Shown here: positions 33,423 through 43,055 of the stretch, in pieces
Layout: each line of letters opens with the position of its first letter
Numbering within the stretch: position 1 is the stretch's first letter
From: Basidiobolus meristosporus CBS 931.73
Taxonomy: Eukaryota > Basidiobolomycota > Basidiobolomycetes > Basidiobolales > Basidiobolaceae
NCBI GenBank assembly: GCA_002104905.1
Contig: MCFE01000487.1
Span: 1-64,000 of the forward strand
Reading direction: 5' to 3'
Length of the DNA stretch: 64,000 nt
Translations under genes and position numbers: made by a program
The notes under the pieces: model-generated
The model's database searches: none
Told to the model about the DNA's origin: nothing
The model's input: the letters and a program-made list of their open reading frames with translations, nothing else

Positions 33423-35296
33423 ATGCAAAACGCCACTGAGAAGCTGGATAATTCGTCTTCCTACGAAGACACCCTCTCTAACACCAATGATCTTGAGAAA
33501 TACGCTTCCAAGCAAGTTGACAACGAGCAAAGCTCCCCGCCAACCCCCAACACCCAGTTCACTGAGCTGCCTCTGACCAGGCTGCTATTGATCTTCCTAG
33601 GTCTTTCACTAGCCATTCTTCTAGCGGGGCTCGATCAAACTATCGTCGCTACCGCCCTGCCCAAGATCGCCTCCGATTTCGGCGCCTTGAACCAACTCTC
33701 CTGGGTTGGAACCTCCTATATGCTGACCGCCACCGCTTGTCAGCCCCTTTATGGAAAGGTAGCCCTTCGAGTCTCTCTCACTTTGTAATCGTACTAACCG
33801 TCGCCTCACCTAGTTCTCGGACATTTTTGGTAGAAAGATTGCGTTTTTGTTCGCCATCATCATCTTCGAGATCGGCAGTATCCTGTGCGGAGCCGCCCAA
33901 AACATGGTGATGCTCATTGTCGCGCGTGCGATCGCCGGGGTGGGTGGTGGAGGAAGTAAGTGGCGTCATAGGCCCTTGTGGTTTCGGTTTGTCCTAATTG
34001 AACTTTTCCTTCAGTTCAAGGGATGGTCTTCATCATCATTGCCGAGATCGTTCCAATCAGGGAGCGCGGCAAGTATCAGGGTTTCATCGGGGCTACGGTA
34101 AGTGGGAATGGTGGTTTGTACCGGTTCGTGGCATTCGGCCTGACTGCTTCCTCTCTACTCTCCATTAGTACGGTATCGCGTCGGTTGTTGGTCCTTTGCT
34201 TGGTGGTGCTCTAACCGATCATGCCAGCTGGAGGTCAGTAACGTGTTGGTATCCGTGTCTGTTGCTCAATCTGATTACTGACTCCTCGCACAACAGATGG
34301 GCTTTTTACATCAACCTTCCGATAGGCGCCATCACAATCATCATTGTCTGCATATTTCTCCATCTTCCAACCGCCGAGTGCTCTTTGGTCGAGAAGATCA
34401 AGCGGATCGACTTTCTCGGTACCTTCCTGTTGTTGGGTAGCATCATCACACTTCTTCTTCCCACCCAATGGGGTGGAAACGATTATCCCTGGAACTCGGG
34501 GGTTGTCATTGGCCTGTACTGTGTTTCGGCCGTTCTCATCATTGCCTTTGTGGTTGTCGAGTATCGGTTTGCCACTGAGCCCATAGTCCCTTGTCGACTG
34601 TTTGGCATGCGCACTCCGTTGTTTTCCTTTATCACCATGCTGTTCTTCGGAATGACGTTCTTCGGACTGATTTACTACATTCCTTTGTACTTCCAAATCG
34701 TCCGCGGGGACTCGGCAACTACCTCCGGGCTAGAAATGCTCCCCATGATGCTGGCGACTTCCATCCTCAGTATCATCTCGGGGATCGTCGTCTCCAAAAC
34801 CGGGATCGTCGTGGTTTGGTGTTGGATTGGCTCGGCCTTGATGACCGTAGGCACCGGGCTCCTGATCCTCTGGGACGCTACGACTGGCCGTGGGGAACAG
34901 ATCGGCTTCTTGATCCTGGTGGGAGTTGGGGCGGGTTGCTGCATACAGACATTGCTCTTCTCCGGGCAGTCTGCCGTCACTCCTCGGGATATGGGGGTGG
35001 TCACCGCGTTGTCCACCTTCTTCCGATCAACTGGAGGCGTCCTGGGCATTGCTATTTTTGGTGCGCTGTTCAATAACAAAGTGACTGCTGGGCTGGAGAA
35101 GTTGGATCTGCATATATCGATTGAGGAGGCAAAGAACGACTTCCGCTTTATAAGAACCTTACCACCAGCCATGCAGCAAACTGTTACCGGAGTGTATGTG
35201 CATGCGCTCCAGACCATCTTCACCGTAGCAGTTGCCACAGCCGCAGTGACCTTCCTCTTCTCCTGGGGCATCAAGTATATCAAGATGAGAAGATAA
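33423..35296 (+). CDS. MFS drug:H+ antiporter, DHA2-type, five exons
   Basis: Exons 33423-33758, 33814-33955, 34015-34097, 34169-34233 and 34297-35296 give 541 residues. All introns are GT..AG, and the first holds GTACTAAC. The protein has a hydrophilic N-terminus, then LDQTIVATALPKIASDF, the antiporter motif region QPLYGKFSDIFGRKI (completed by splicing), GVGGGGIQGM, and after the last intron SWRWAFYINLPIGAI. These are hallmarks of the 14-helix DHA2 family, plasma-membrane or vacuolar exporters of toxic compounds and some siderophores. The substrate cannot be read from the sequence. The Zn2Cys6 gene starts about 340 bp downstream on the same strand. Confidence 0.9.
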
Positions 35297-35634
35297 TAGA
35301 ACGCGATTCACATAATATATCTATAATAATCTGTATGCTTAACCTCGCAGCGCTATACCCCCATTCCATTGCCAATCCCTTCACCATCTCCAACTCATAC
35401 ATCAATAAATTGCACATAATCATGATTCATATCTTCCATTCGATTGTTGCACTGATAAACAGAGATTCAGTTGCTGCAGTCTTAGATTAATCGAGATTGA
35501 TCTCTACCTTCAAAATGCGATCAGTGAGGAATCGGCTGAATATGGCCATCAAATGTCTAGAAATGCCATGTGCATTCGGAAAAATCAGTGTTTCTCGCGG
35601 TCCTTCATGTACAATTTTTTCATTCTTGCTCTCC

Positions 35635-37869
35635 ATGTCAGACACAGCTACAGCCACGCAAGAGCCGGCGCCCAGGAAAAAACTTCAACCAGCTTGTAAC
35701 GACTGCCATAGAAGGAAGGTCAAGTGCACTTTTGAGCGACCGCAATGTTCCAATTGTAAGCGACGCGGTAACAAGTGTTGGTATCCGGAGAAAAAGCAGA
35801 AGAAGCAAGCCACTAAAGCCGACTCCGATTCCTTGGTGGAAGAAAGGCTTAAGAGATTGGAGAGCTTATTACTAAACGCAAACATACAGCCCGGTGCCAA
35901 TAGTAGCGAGCCTACTAGCCCTGCTGACCTCACCGCCCCGAATGACACTGATTTGAAACACAAAAACGCATCTTTCTTCACGCTTCCTGAAAAGTCCACG
36001 AGGGGCCTCGAAACCAATGTGATCCACCACTTGGATCGTCGTCGGTTTGTCATCAAAGACGGCCAGATGCCTCAACAAGAGATCCGCGAGCGCCTGATTG
36101 ATCTCTATTTCAAAAAACTTCACCATCTGCAGCCGCTAATTCACCCCAAGACCTTTATGGAACGCGAGAAGCAAGGAAAAAATTCCGACCTTTTGATATT
36201 GGCTATTTGCGCCACCAGTTCGATTTTCCTGGAGGAGGTGGAGGGAGTATCGGACACGTCCTGTTGCTCAGGAGAGCCCTTCGCCTCGAGAGCGCAGCAC
36301 ATTATCCAAGAAAACCTGATGAAGCCGTCTCTAGAGACCATCCAGGCACTAGGCACGCTTTTCGTGTACGAATTCACCGCCGGAAACTTTGGCATCAGCC
36401 AGATGTACCTAGAATTGGCGTTCCATTACTTGAAGCTGTTCAGGATCTATCGTCTGGACGAGGACTACCAGGACGATACGCTGCTTACCCCAAGCGACTG
36501 GGTAGAGAAAGAAACCAAAAGGCGAATTTTCTGGTTGACCGTGATTAAGGATCGCATATTTAGTTGTGAGATGGGTATACCACAGCTGGTCGACCTATTT
36601 GATTGCGAAGTGCAGCTGCCGTGCGAAGAATATTACTGGGAAAACAGCTTGCCAATCTTCAACGCCGAGAAGATGGACTCGGATGAGGAAGAAATGGCCC
36701 TTGGCATGTCGCTGAAGCCCACAAACGCCACCTCTTCGCAGTCCAACCAATTCAGTATCAAGCTGAAGATTATTCTGATACTCGGCCAGATCAGTCGCTA
36801 TGCAAATCGACCGAAGACCAAACGAATTCTCTCCAAACGCTCGCTAACTGCTCGCTTCACCTTACTCGAGTATGCACTTTCCGCGTGGTGGCAGCATTTG
36901 CCGGCCGATGTGAAGTCCGAGAGCGGTCTGAATGCTGACACCGCTGCATTCGAGTTGATCCAACACTACAAAGTTCTTTATTACGGGGCGACAATCTTAT
37001 TGCATCGGACGTATCTCGCACATATGGCCCATCTATTCAACAGCGCCTCCCCTCCCCTCCCCTCCTCCTCCTCACAAGACACTAATGTATCTGTTCCGGA
37101 ATCATGCCTAACTTCAATGAACAAATGCACATCCACTGCATTTGCTATTACACAGATCATCACCCACTTCAATTCGTTCAACCATTCGTATTTCAACTTA
37201 TTCTCGTCACACGCTGTATTCCTTTCATCCACCATTCATCTAAACAACATGTTCTCCTCCACCGGCGAGCTTGCACAACGATCCAAGGAGGCGTTCGACC
37301 TCAATTTCAAGTTTCTCCAAGATATCCGGGGATTCCGACCACTAACAGAGTTTCAGCTGGAGGTGCTCAACAAACTAAAGTTGGTCTGCTCGAATATCAA
37401 TCGCCGTACGGACTTGAGGCAACATCCAGGCACTATATCGATGCAGTGGATTGCTCCGACATCAACCGGGGCCATCACATGGCAAGATACTTTGGAGGAG
37501 GCATTCAAGCGGTATTGTAGCACCTCCTTCCGGGATTTCGCTGCAACCTCCTCTGACCCGGTAGATAGCTTCCCCTCCTCTCCCGACAATCCGTTTAGAG
37601 TTGGGTTTTCGCAAGACGTTATTCCTCTTCCCGAACCCAACCCTGACTTGAATGGGCATCAACAATGCTTTACCTACAACCCCGGTGATTACAACTCCAG
37701 CCAAGCCACTGCATTTTCTTTGGACAACAATTGGAACACGAATCCTGATCCACTCAATTATGACCAACTACTGATTGAGAAAATCTACCAGGAATCTGGC
37801 CTTTCATCGGACTCGTTCGACTTTTTCCCACTGTTCAATAATATGAACTCAACAAACACCCAACTCTAG
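35635..37869 (+). CDS. Zn2Cys6 (Gal4-type) transcription factor
   Basis: 744 residues without introns. The binuclear zinc cluster is C21-x2-C24-x6-C31-x6-C38-x2-C41-x6-C48 (CNDCHRRKVKC, CSNCKRRGNKC), followed by a basic linker and a short coiled coil around 66-82 (LVEERLKRLESLLL). The middle holds the fungal-specific regulatory domain: LIDLYFKKLHHLQPLIHP, then ARQ-like ASRAQHIIQ and ETKRRIFWLTVIKDR. The C-terminus is Asn/Pro/Ser-rich, suitable for activation. I chose the ATG at 35635 over 35497 because it precedes the zinc cluster by the usual short distance. It may regulate the adjacent exporter. Confidence 0.92.
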   Translation: MSDTATATQEPAPRKKLQPACNDCHRRKVKCTFERPQCSNCKRRGNKCWYPEKKQKKQATKADSDSLVEERLKRLESLLLNANIQPGANSSEPTSPADLTAPNDTDLKHKNASFFTLPEKSTRGLETNVIHHLDRRRFVIKDGQMPQQEIRERLIDLYFKKLHHLQPLIHPKTFMEREKQGKNSDLLILAICATSSIFLEEVEGVSDTSCCSGEPFASRAQHIIQENLMKPSLETIQALGTLFVYEFTAGNFGISQMYLELAFHYLKLFRIYRLDEDYQDDTLLTPSDWVEKETKRRIFWLTVIKDRIFSCEMGIPQLVDLFDCEVQLPCEEYYWENSLPIFNAEKMDSDEEEMALGMSLKPTNATSSQSNQFSIKLKIILILGQISRYANRPKTKRILSKRSLTARFTLLEYALSAWWQHLPADVKSESGLNADTAAFELIQHYKVLYYGATILLHRTYLAHMAHLFNSASPPLPSSSSQDTNVSVPESCLTSMNKCTSTAFAITQIITHFNSFNHSYFNLFSSHAVFLSSTIHLNNMFSSTGELAQRSKEAFDLNFKFLQDIRGFRPLTEFQLEVLNKLKLVCSNINRRTDLRQHPGTISMQWIAPTSTGAITWQDTLEEAFKRYCSTSFRDFAATSSDPVDSFPSSPDNPFRVGFSQDVIPLPEPNPDLNGHQQCFTYNPGDYNSSQATAFSLDNNWNTNPDPLNYDQLLIEKIYQESGLSSDSFDFFPLFNNMNSTNTQL

Positions 37870-39827
37870 ATAATTGCAATAAAGATCTTTGCGGTCAAGG
37901 AATGTCAGCTTGTATACAGTTGGGTGAGCGTACGGCATGCCAAGTCCTGGAGGCAGTTGCATCCGTTTGTAGACCCTGAAAACCAAAAAATATGGACTTT
38001 GCGTAAGACATGCTTTGATATGTCTCAGAATTCCTATGAAGCTCTTGTTTCTGAAGTCACTTGCTTTTCACAGAGCATACACATATCTTTCCAAGCGCTT
38101 CTATGAAGCAGCCACAAATTTATCCTTGGTGAAATTTAATAGGTGAACTGGGGGAAGGGGTGGGTGTTTTAGCCATTGGTTTCCACATACAGTAACTCGG
38201 CAGAAAAATACAGAAGCCTAGAAATAACCTGGAGTATGTAGGGAGGAAATACCAAGCATTCTCCAACGAAGAAGCGCATACATTCCTATCTCCACTTAAT
38301 CCAGTGTATGCAGGGCCTATAATATATTGTCTCGTTGAACGACAAGACTAGAATAATAATAACTAGCTATAAAGTATAAAGTAGCTCGGACTGGCTCTCC
38401 GAAGAGCATACCTCCTGATCTACCGGAACAGGTTCAACTGCATTTTCCGGCAGGCCAGCTGGTTCAACAACACACTTTCTTCGAATCTCCTTCGCTCAGT
38501 TTTGGCGCTAATGGCGCTTGTCCGGTCGCCCTCGGTCAAATGGAAATGCTCTAACCTTCTCCTCATAAGTCGAAGTCAACCCCACCTACAAGGGAACCCC
38601 TGACTACAACATGGTTTCTCATCGGGCCCAAGTCGCTGCCCTTATCCTTGCCGTGGGTACGGAAGAGGAGGAACAGTGCAAACTGTCAAGGCCGGTGGAA
38701 GCCTCTCAGTTGAAATCGGTAGAAGGACTACTCACAATCATTAATCGTGATAAAGGTTAAAATGACACATTTTATGGGATTTCAAGCCAGGTTTATCTGT
38801 GCACACAAGAATGGCACGGTTCTTGTTTAAACCAGGATTTCATAGTAGCTAGTTCCTCAGCTGCTCAGTTCATATAATAGCCGCCTTATACCCTCGTAAA
38901 TTTATGGGATTTACATGAAGTGTTTACTCACATGCATGCACAGGCTATTAGTGGAGGTTTAGCTGAGTCATGATATATTACACCAACCATCTGCACTATG
39001 ACTCAGAGCCAGGTATGCCTGACTTCAATATAACTGACGTACGTCAAGGCGTTAGATACACGGCCTATTTGTTTTCATTTTAATACATACATCATCCTTG
39101 ATTCACAACTACTAATATACTTCAGTCGTTTTGAATCAAAGGATTGGAATCATTCCGGATGGGGGATATCCCAAGAATCAAGATTCCTGTGCCATATCAC
39201 AATTGGGTGATCAATGGTGACACGAGAGCTAGGATTGAACCTGACAGAATCCTTGAGCAGTAACCACGATCAACATTCGAAGCATATTATGTAGCCTACC
39301 ATATTATATATTTCCTTGTGTATGCAGCCGTGGCTTAAGATGCGCTTTATTACTGCTACCAAGGCCTTTTCATCTGTTCATACCCCTTTACTGCTTCAAT
39401 CGCTTGTTCTCCACAAGTATCTGTGAATATAGAAGAATCCGTTATCGCAGCTCGTCATGCTCATATTAAGTGAACAACCGCTGCCACGATATCCAGGTTC
39501 AACCCACTGCTGAAACGTTATCCAAGTCTCATTGTTTTGACTGGTGTTCATTATTATTGCCCTCCAAAGGTTGAGGCGGACAAACGATATGCAGCAGGAT
39601 CGGTTGAAACCGAATCTAGGTTAGGATAAGGTGACGTATCTTACTTTTGCTATTCATACATCTAGCATCAACCTAACAATCCGATGATAATTTAAGGGTG
39701 ATAAATATGTTATTAAATGCTGCCACACTCGACTTGCTAGCAAAAATCGATCCGGTATGGATGTTTTACAGTGATTCAAGTACTGAATCACCAAGATTAT
39801 TTTGGACACAATATTAAATAATGATAG
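37870..39827. other. Intergenic, possible short coding traces
   Basis: No gene I can model. Around 38480-38760 there are short peptide-like stretches (FGANGACPVALGQME; a hydrophobic VAALILAVGTE after an ATG) that could be remnants of a secreted-protein gene. They do not join into a frame. Confidence 0.35.
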
Positions 39828-40127
39828 ATGGTGCTTACGTTGCTGAACCTGTCTGGTGACTCCTGCTATGGAATTACGGTGGCTGTTGATCAGTATATAA
39901 ATGGAGGGGTAAAGAAAGATGCTGCAGAAAACGAGTGCAGTAATTCCTCATTAAAAATGACTACTGAAGGCGGCGGCATCTTGACAGGAACTGGCTGGGC
40001 CGATACTGAGACTATCTGGTATTGCATATCATGTGATACGGCGAACTCGTACGACGACCCTGCATGCTTAGGGTGCAAAAAGCATACAAGACCACCAAGG
40101 CCTAGCCAACGAAAAGCTAAGAAATAA
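39828..40127 (+). CDS. Small RanBP2-type zinc finger protein
   Basis: 99 residues. The C-terminal half contains WYCISCDTANSYDDPACLGC, which fits the RanBP2 zinc finger pattern W-x-C-x2-C-x3-N-x6-C-x2-C exactly, followed by a basic tail (RPPRPSQRKAKK). Such fingers bind ubiquitin or single-stranded RNA. Translation may start at the internal Met at 39958, leaving about 56 residues (MTTEGGGILTGTGW...), because the first 43 residues look unconserved. No partner is evident in the neighbourhood. Confidence 0.6.
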   Translation: MVLTLLNLSGDSCYGITVAVDQYINGGVKKDAAENECSNSSLKMTTEGGGILTGTGWADTETIWYCISCDTANSYDDPACLGCKKHTRPPRPSQRKAKK

Positions 40128-40532
40128 AATGACCACCAATTGTATATCAAGAGTGGGATATAACTGCAACGTCTTGTCAAGAATCGTGTGCATGAATAGG
40201 TTATTCACCTTGATTGTTGACACGCTTCCTCATCTATGAAGTATCCGTGCCTAATGCAATAGCAAGCAGAGTAACAATAAAAGATTTGAAGTTTAGTCAA
40301 ATGCCCTAAATGAACCAAACAGATGGTAACCAGCATATGGGTTTAATTATTTTGTCACAAGCAGATCCACTCCATCTAGGTTATAGATTCCTACGATAGC
40401 TGTTAACTACTTGAATTAGTCACACTGATCGGGGGTGTAGCAAATGTCACAAATCTTTGGATCAAATAAGCAACTGGCAAGATTATCAAGTTCCCATGCC
40501 ACAAGCGTATTTAAATTAAGAACCATATAAAG
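40128..40532. other. Intergenic
   Basis: AT-rich spacer between the zinc finger gene and the LTR fragment. Nothing recognised. Confidence 0.5.
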
Positions 40533-40680
40533 TGTTGTGAGAGTTTTGGAGATATTGGGAGTGATTAGGAGAACAAGTAGATTATGTGGTTTTCACTCAA
40601 TGATCTATTGAATATTAAAGTGGTATTTACGCTTTTACATGCTCTTGGGACCTTTCTGAACATATTCCATACGTTTGTTT
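40533..40680 (-). repeat. Truncated Copia LTR, reversed
   Basis: Starts TGTTGTGAGAGTTTTGGAGA, the LTR 3' end in reverse, and loses similarity near 40680, about 148 bp in. It abuts the orphan promoter of a repeat-protein gene, so its arrival or later loss may have removed that gene's coding part. Confidence 0.8.
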
Positions 40681-40699
40681 GTATAATAATAAGATGATC

Positions 40700-40995
40700 A
40701 TTTGAAGGAGAGGCCGACCGGATGTATTTATAGGATAATGAGAGTAGACGCATGTAGTAGCACACTTTATCAGTGTTGCCGATTTGTATTGGTGAATTAA
40801 GCTGCACAGCACTAACATCCATGTATGATCCCATTTTATGGAGTTGATTTATGCCAGCATTTGCGTTCAACATGTGCTCGGATTCGATTGATATGTTACC
40901 TATGGTTACCGCTATTTCCATATTTAATGGCTCAATCACGTAGAATCATTCAAAGGGGATAGTGTTCTGCCCTGAGCTGGTCTTTGCAGAGTGAA
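40700..40995 (-). pseudogene. Orphan promoter of a third repeat-protein gene copy
   Basis: From TTTGAAGGAGAGGCCGACCGG to the tRNA, this segment matches the upstream region of the gene at 41402-41782, including the TATA sequence (ATTTATA on plus, 40726-40732) and the GTTCTGCCCTGAGCTGG stretch. The coding part that should follow to the left is missing and replaced by the LTR fragment. It is a remnant of a third tandem copy. Confidence 0.75.
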
Positions 40996-41068
40996 GGGGC
41001 GTTGGCCTAATGGATAAGGCATCAGACTTCGGATCTGGGGATTGTGGGTTCGAGTCCCATGCGCCTCG
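40996..41068 (+). tRNA. tRNA-Arg (TCG), copy 1
   Basis: A 73-nt cloverleaf with acceptor GGGGCGT/GCGCCTC, D arm GGCCTAATGGATAAGGC, anticodon loop CTTCGGA (anticodon TCG, reading CGA), T arm GTGGGTTCGAGTCCCAT and discriminator G. No intron. A T-rich Pol III terminator (ATTTT) follows. Confidence 0.95.
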
Positions 41069-41401
41069 TATTTTGTGCTTCATCGTTAGATGTCTCGAAC
41101 TAGAGCCATAATAGCATTTAGCTCTGCAAATGCAGTTGTATTATATATGAAACTAGCAGTAATCATCATCAGTGTCCTTGAAATGCTCGTATCTCATGTC
41201 CTTTCATTTACTTCGTATTAGCGTGACTATTAAAAACAAGTGAATTACCTAGTGAACAAGAAAAAATATAGCAGAGCACCTGCATTTGTAGGAAATATAA
41301 TATATTCTCTGTTTAGGAAGTAATAATTCTTTGTGAAAGTACTGTTTATTAAGTTGTATAACGAGGTTAAGTCTTTGGTATCTAGAGGGTATCTTAAGTC
41401 T

Positions 41402-41782
41402 CTAATAGTCGTCGTAGTCATCACCATGGCCACGGCCACCACTATACTTCCTTCTTCCATGGCCATTGCCATCGCCATCATAGTCATCATCGTAATCATT
41501 GCCATACTTCTTTCTTTTTCCGTGACCGTGGCCATCGTAGTCATCTCCATCATATCTCCTTCTTCCACGGCCATTACCATCGTAATCATCGTCGTAGTTG
41601 CCACCTCCACCGCCGCCATATCTCCTTCCGTGACCATTGCCGTCATAATCATCGTCATAGTCACCGCCACCACCATGACCTACCCCCTTGTAGTCAGGAT
41701 CGTAAGAGCGCTCAAGGATTGAAGCATTGATAGCCAACGCAGCGGAGATGACAAGGAGAAGCTTTGCAATGGAGTATTTCAT
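41402..41782 (-). CDS. Secreted Asp/Tyr/Gly-rich repeat protein, copy 1
   Basis: 126 residues. A signal peptide (KLLLVISAALAINA) is followed by SILERSYDPDYKG and then four imperfect repeats. Each repeat has an acidic tyrosine block (DYDDDYDGNGHG or a variant), then a basic cluster (RR, RGRRR, GKRKK, GRRK) and a tyrosine. The C-terminus is DDYDDY. I chose the Met at 41782 because it begins the signal peptide and lies about 40 bp after a TATA sequence (41821-41827 in reverse). No family is recognised. Dibasic sites between repeats could be cut by a Kex2-type protease; alternatively it is a metal- or wall-binding structural protein. The gene is tandemly duplicated with its tRNA. Confidence 0.8.
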   Translation of the reverse strand: MKYSIAKLLLVISAALAINASILERSYDPDYKGVGHGGGGDYDDDYDGNGHGRRYGGGGGGNYDDDYDGNGRGRRRYDGDDYDGHGHGKRKKYGNDYDDDYDGDGNGHGRRKYSGGRGHGDDYDDY

Positions 41783-41820
41783 CTTGAGATGGTGATTTGA
41801 AGGAGTGAACGACTGGATGT

Positions 41821-41827
41821 ATTTATA
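41821..41827 (-). promoter_or_regulatory. TATA box of repeat-protein gene, copy 1
   Basis: Reads TATAAAT on the minus strand about 40 bp before the start codon. The same box at the same spacing precedes the genes at 42627-42995 and 56354-57748. Confidence 0.6.
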
Positions 41828-42082
41828 GGATAATGAGAGTAGACGCATGCAGTAGCACACTTTATGAGTGTTGTTGATTTGTATCGGTGGACTGCATAGC
41901 GCTAACAGTGATGTGTGATCTCATCTTATGAAGGAGTTGATTTATGCCAAAACTTGCGCTCAACATGTGCTCGGATTTGATTGATATGTCAACTATGGTT
42001 ACCGCTATTTCCATGTTTAATGGCTCAATCACGTAGAATCATTCAAAGGAGATAGTGTTCTGCCCTGAGCTGGACTTTGGAG

Positions 42083-42309
42083 TGTTATGAAATCCAGGCC
42101 AGTTCCTGTCCTTCTGTTTGGTGTAACAAGGTCTGTCCTTTATTTTAGCGTAGGATCTACTTTTTTATACATTTCTCGATCATTTGCATACAACTTGTCT
42201 TACTTTAGCCCATCAGTCTTTGATCATCTTTGATGATTTTTGGTGTTGACGCATCTCTATATGCGACAACTTGCTGCCTGTTCTGGTCGGGATTCAGACT
42301 TTCATAACA
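42083..42309. mobile_element. 227-bp TG..CA element inserted 10 bp upstream of a tRNA gene
   Basis: Starts TGTTATGAAA and ends TTTCATAACA, a perfect 10-bp terminal inverted repeat, and is flanked by GGAG on both sides (42079-42082, 42310-42313). The homologous site beside the first tRNA (near 40985) lacks it, so the insertion is proven by an empty site. TG..CA ends fit a short solo LTR; a small MITE is the alternative. It has no coding capacity. Confidence 0.88.
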
Positions 42310-42319
42310 GGAGAGTGAA

Positions 42320-42392
42320 GGGGCGTTGGCCTAATGGATAAGGCATCAGACTTCGGATCTGGGGATTGTGGGTTCGAGTCCCATGCGCCTCG
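42320..42392 (+). tRNA. tRNA-Arg (TCG), copy 2
   Basis: Identical in sequence to the copy at 40996-41068 and followed by TTTTT. It belongs to the tandem duplication with the repeat-protein gene. Confidence 0.95.
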
Positions 42393-42626
42393 TTTTTGTA
42401 ATTTCAACACCATAATCGAAATAGAGTCAATAACACTGTTTGAATTATTCGCCAAGGTCACCATTTCGAAGTAAATCAAATTATTTGGATATTTCAATTT
42501 CCAACTTGAAAGTTTTAGCGTTACATTTTGATACCCTTATAAATAGCCACAATTCTGAACATGTCATGTGTAAATGTTGGTTTATTGTGTATTTGGTATT
42601 TTGTACCAAGAAGGTATCTCAAGTCT

Positions 42627-42995
42627 CTAATAATCGTCGTAATCATCACCTCGGCCGCCACCACCATACTTCTTTCTTCCATGGCCATTACCATCATAAT
42701 CGTCGTCGTAATCATTGTCATACTTTTTTCTTCTTCCGTGACCATGACCATCGTAGTCATCCCCGTCATATCTCCTTCTTCTTCCACGGCCATTACCATC
42801 ATAATCATCATCGTAGTCGTTACCATACTTCTTTCTTCCTCCATGGCCATTACCGTCATAATCATCGTCATAGTCACCGCCACCACCGTGACCTACCCCC
42901 TTATAGTCAGGATCGTAAGAGCGCTCAAGGACTGAAGCATTGATAGCTAGCGCAGCGGAGATGACAAGGAAAAGCTTTGCAACGGAGTATTTCAT
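42627..42995 (-). CDS. Secreted Asp/Tyr/Gly-rich repeat protein, copy 2
   Basis: 122 residues, a close paralogue of the gene at 41402-41782. It has the same leader (MKYSVAKLFLVISAALAINA), the same ERSYDPDYKGVGHGGGG segment and the same DDYDDY end. Its four repeats keep the acidic tyrosine block and a basic cluster (GRKK, GRRRR, GRRKK, GRKK). Differences lie mainly in the number and order of basic and glycine residues, as if the repeats change by slippage. The start Met at 42995 begins the signal peptide, and ATTTATA at 43034-43040 gives a TATA box about 40 bp upstream. Confidence 0.8.
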   Translation of the reverse strand: MKYSVAKLFLVISAALAINASVLERSYDPDYKGVGHGGGGDYDDDYDGNGHGGRKKYGNDYDDDYDGNGRGRRRRYDGDDYDGHGHGRRKKYDNDYDDDYDGNGHGRKKYGGGGRGDDYDDY

Positions 42996-43055
42996 GTTGA
43001 TATAATGGTTGGAAATAATCAGAAGATCAAGGCATTTATACATTTTACAATGCAA

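Noticed and set aside
40565-40939. Minus-strand frame of 124 codons
   Set aside because: It runs across an LTR fragment and an orphan promoter, both identified by similarity to other copies.
42083-42309. Classical DNA-transposon MITE as first choice for the 227-bp element
   Set aside because: TG..CA termini and the similarity of its ends to the local LTRs (TGTTATGAA) favour a short LTR; MITE kept only as an alternative.
41333-42943. Plus-strand hydrophobic and His-rich frames opposite the repeat-protein genes
   Set aside because: Mirror images of the Asp/Tyr/Gly codons (GAT/GAC read backwards as ATC/GTC); no independent evidence of coding.
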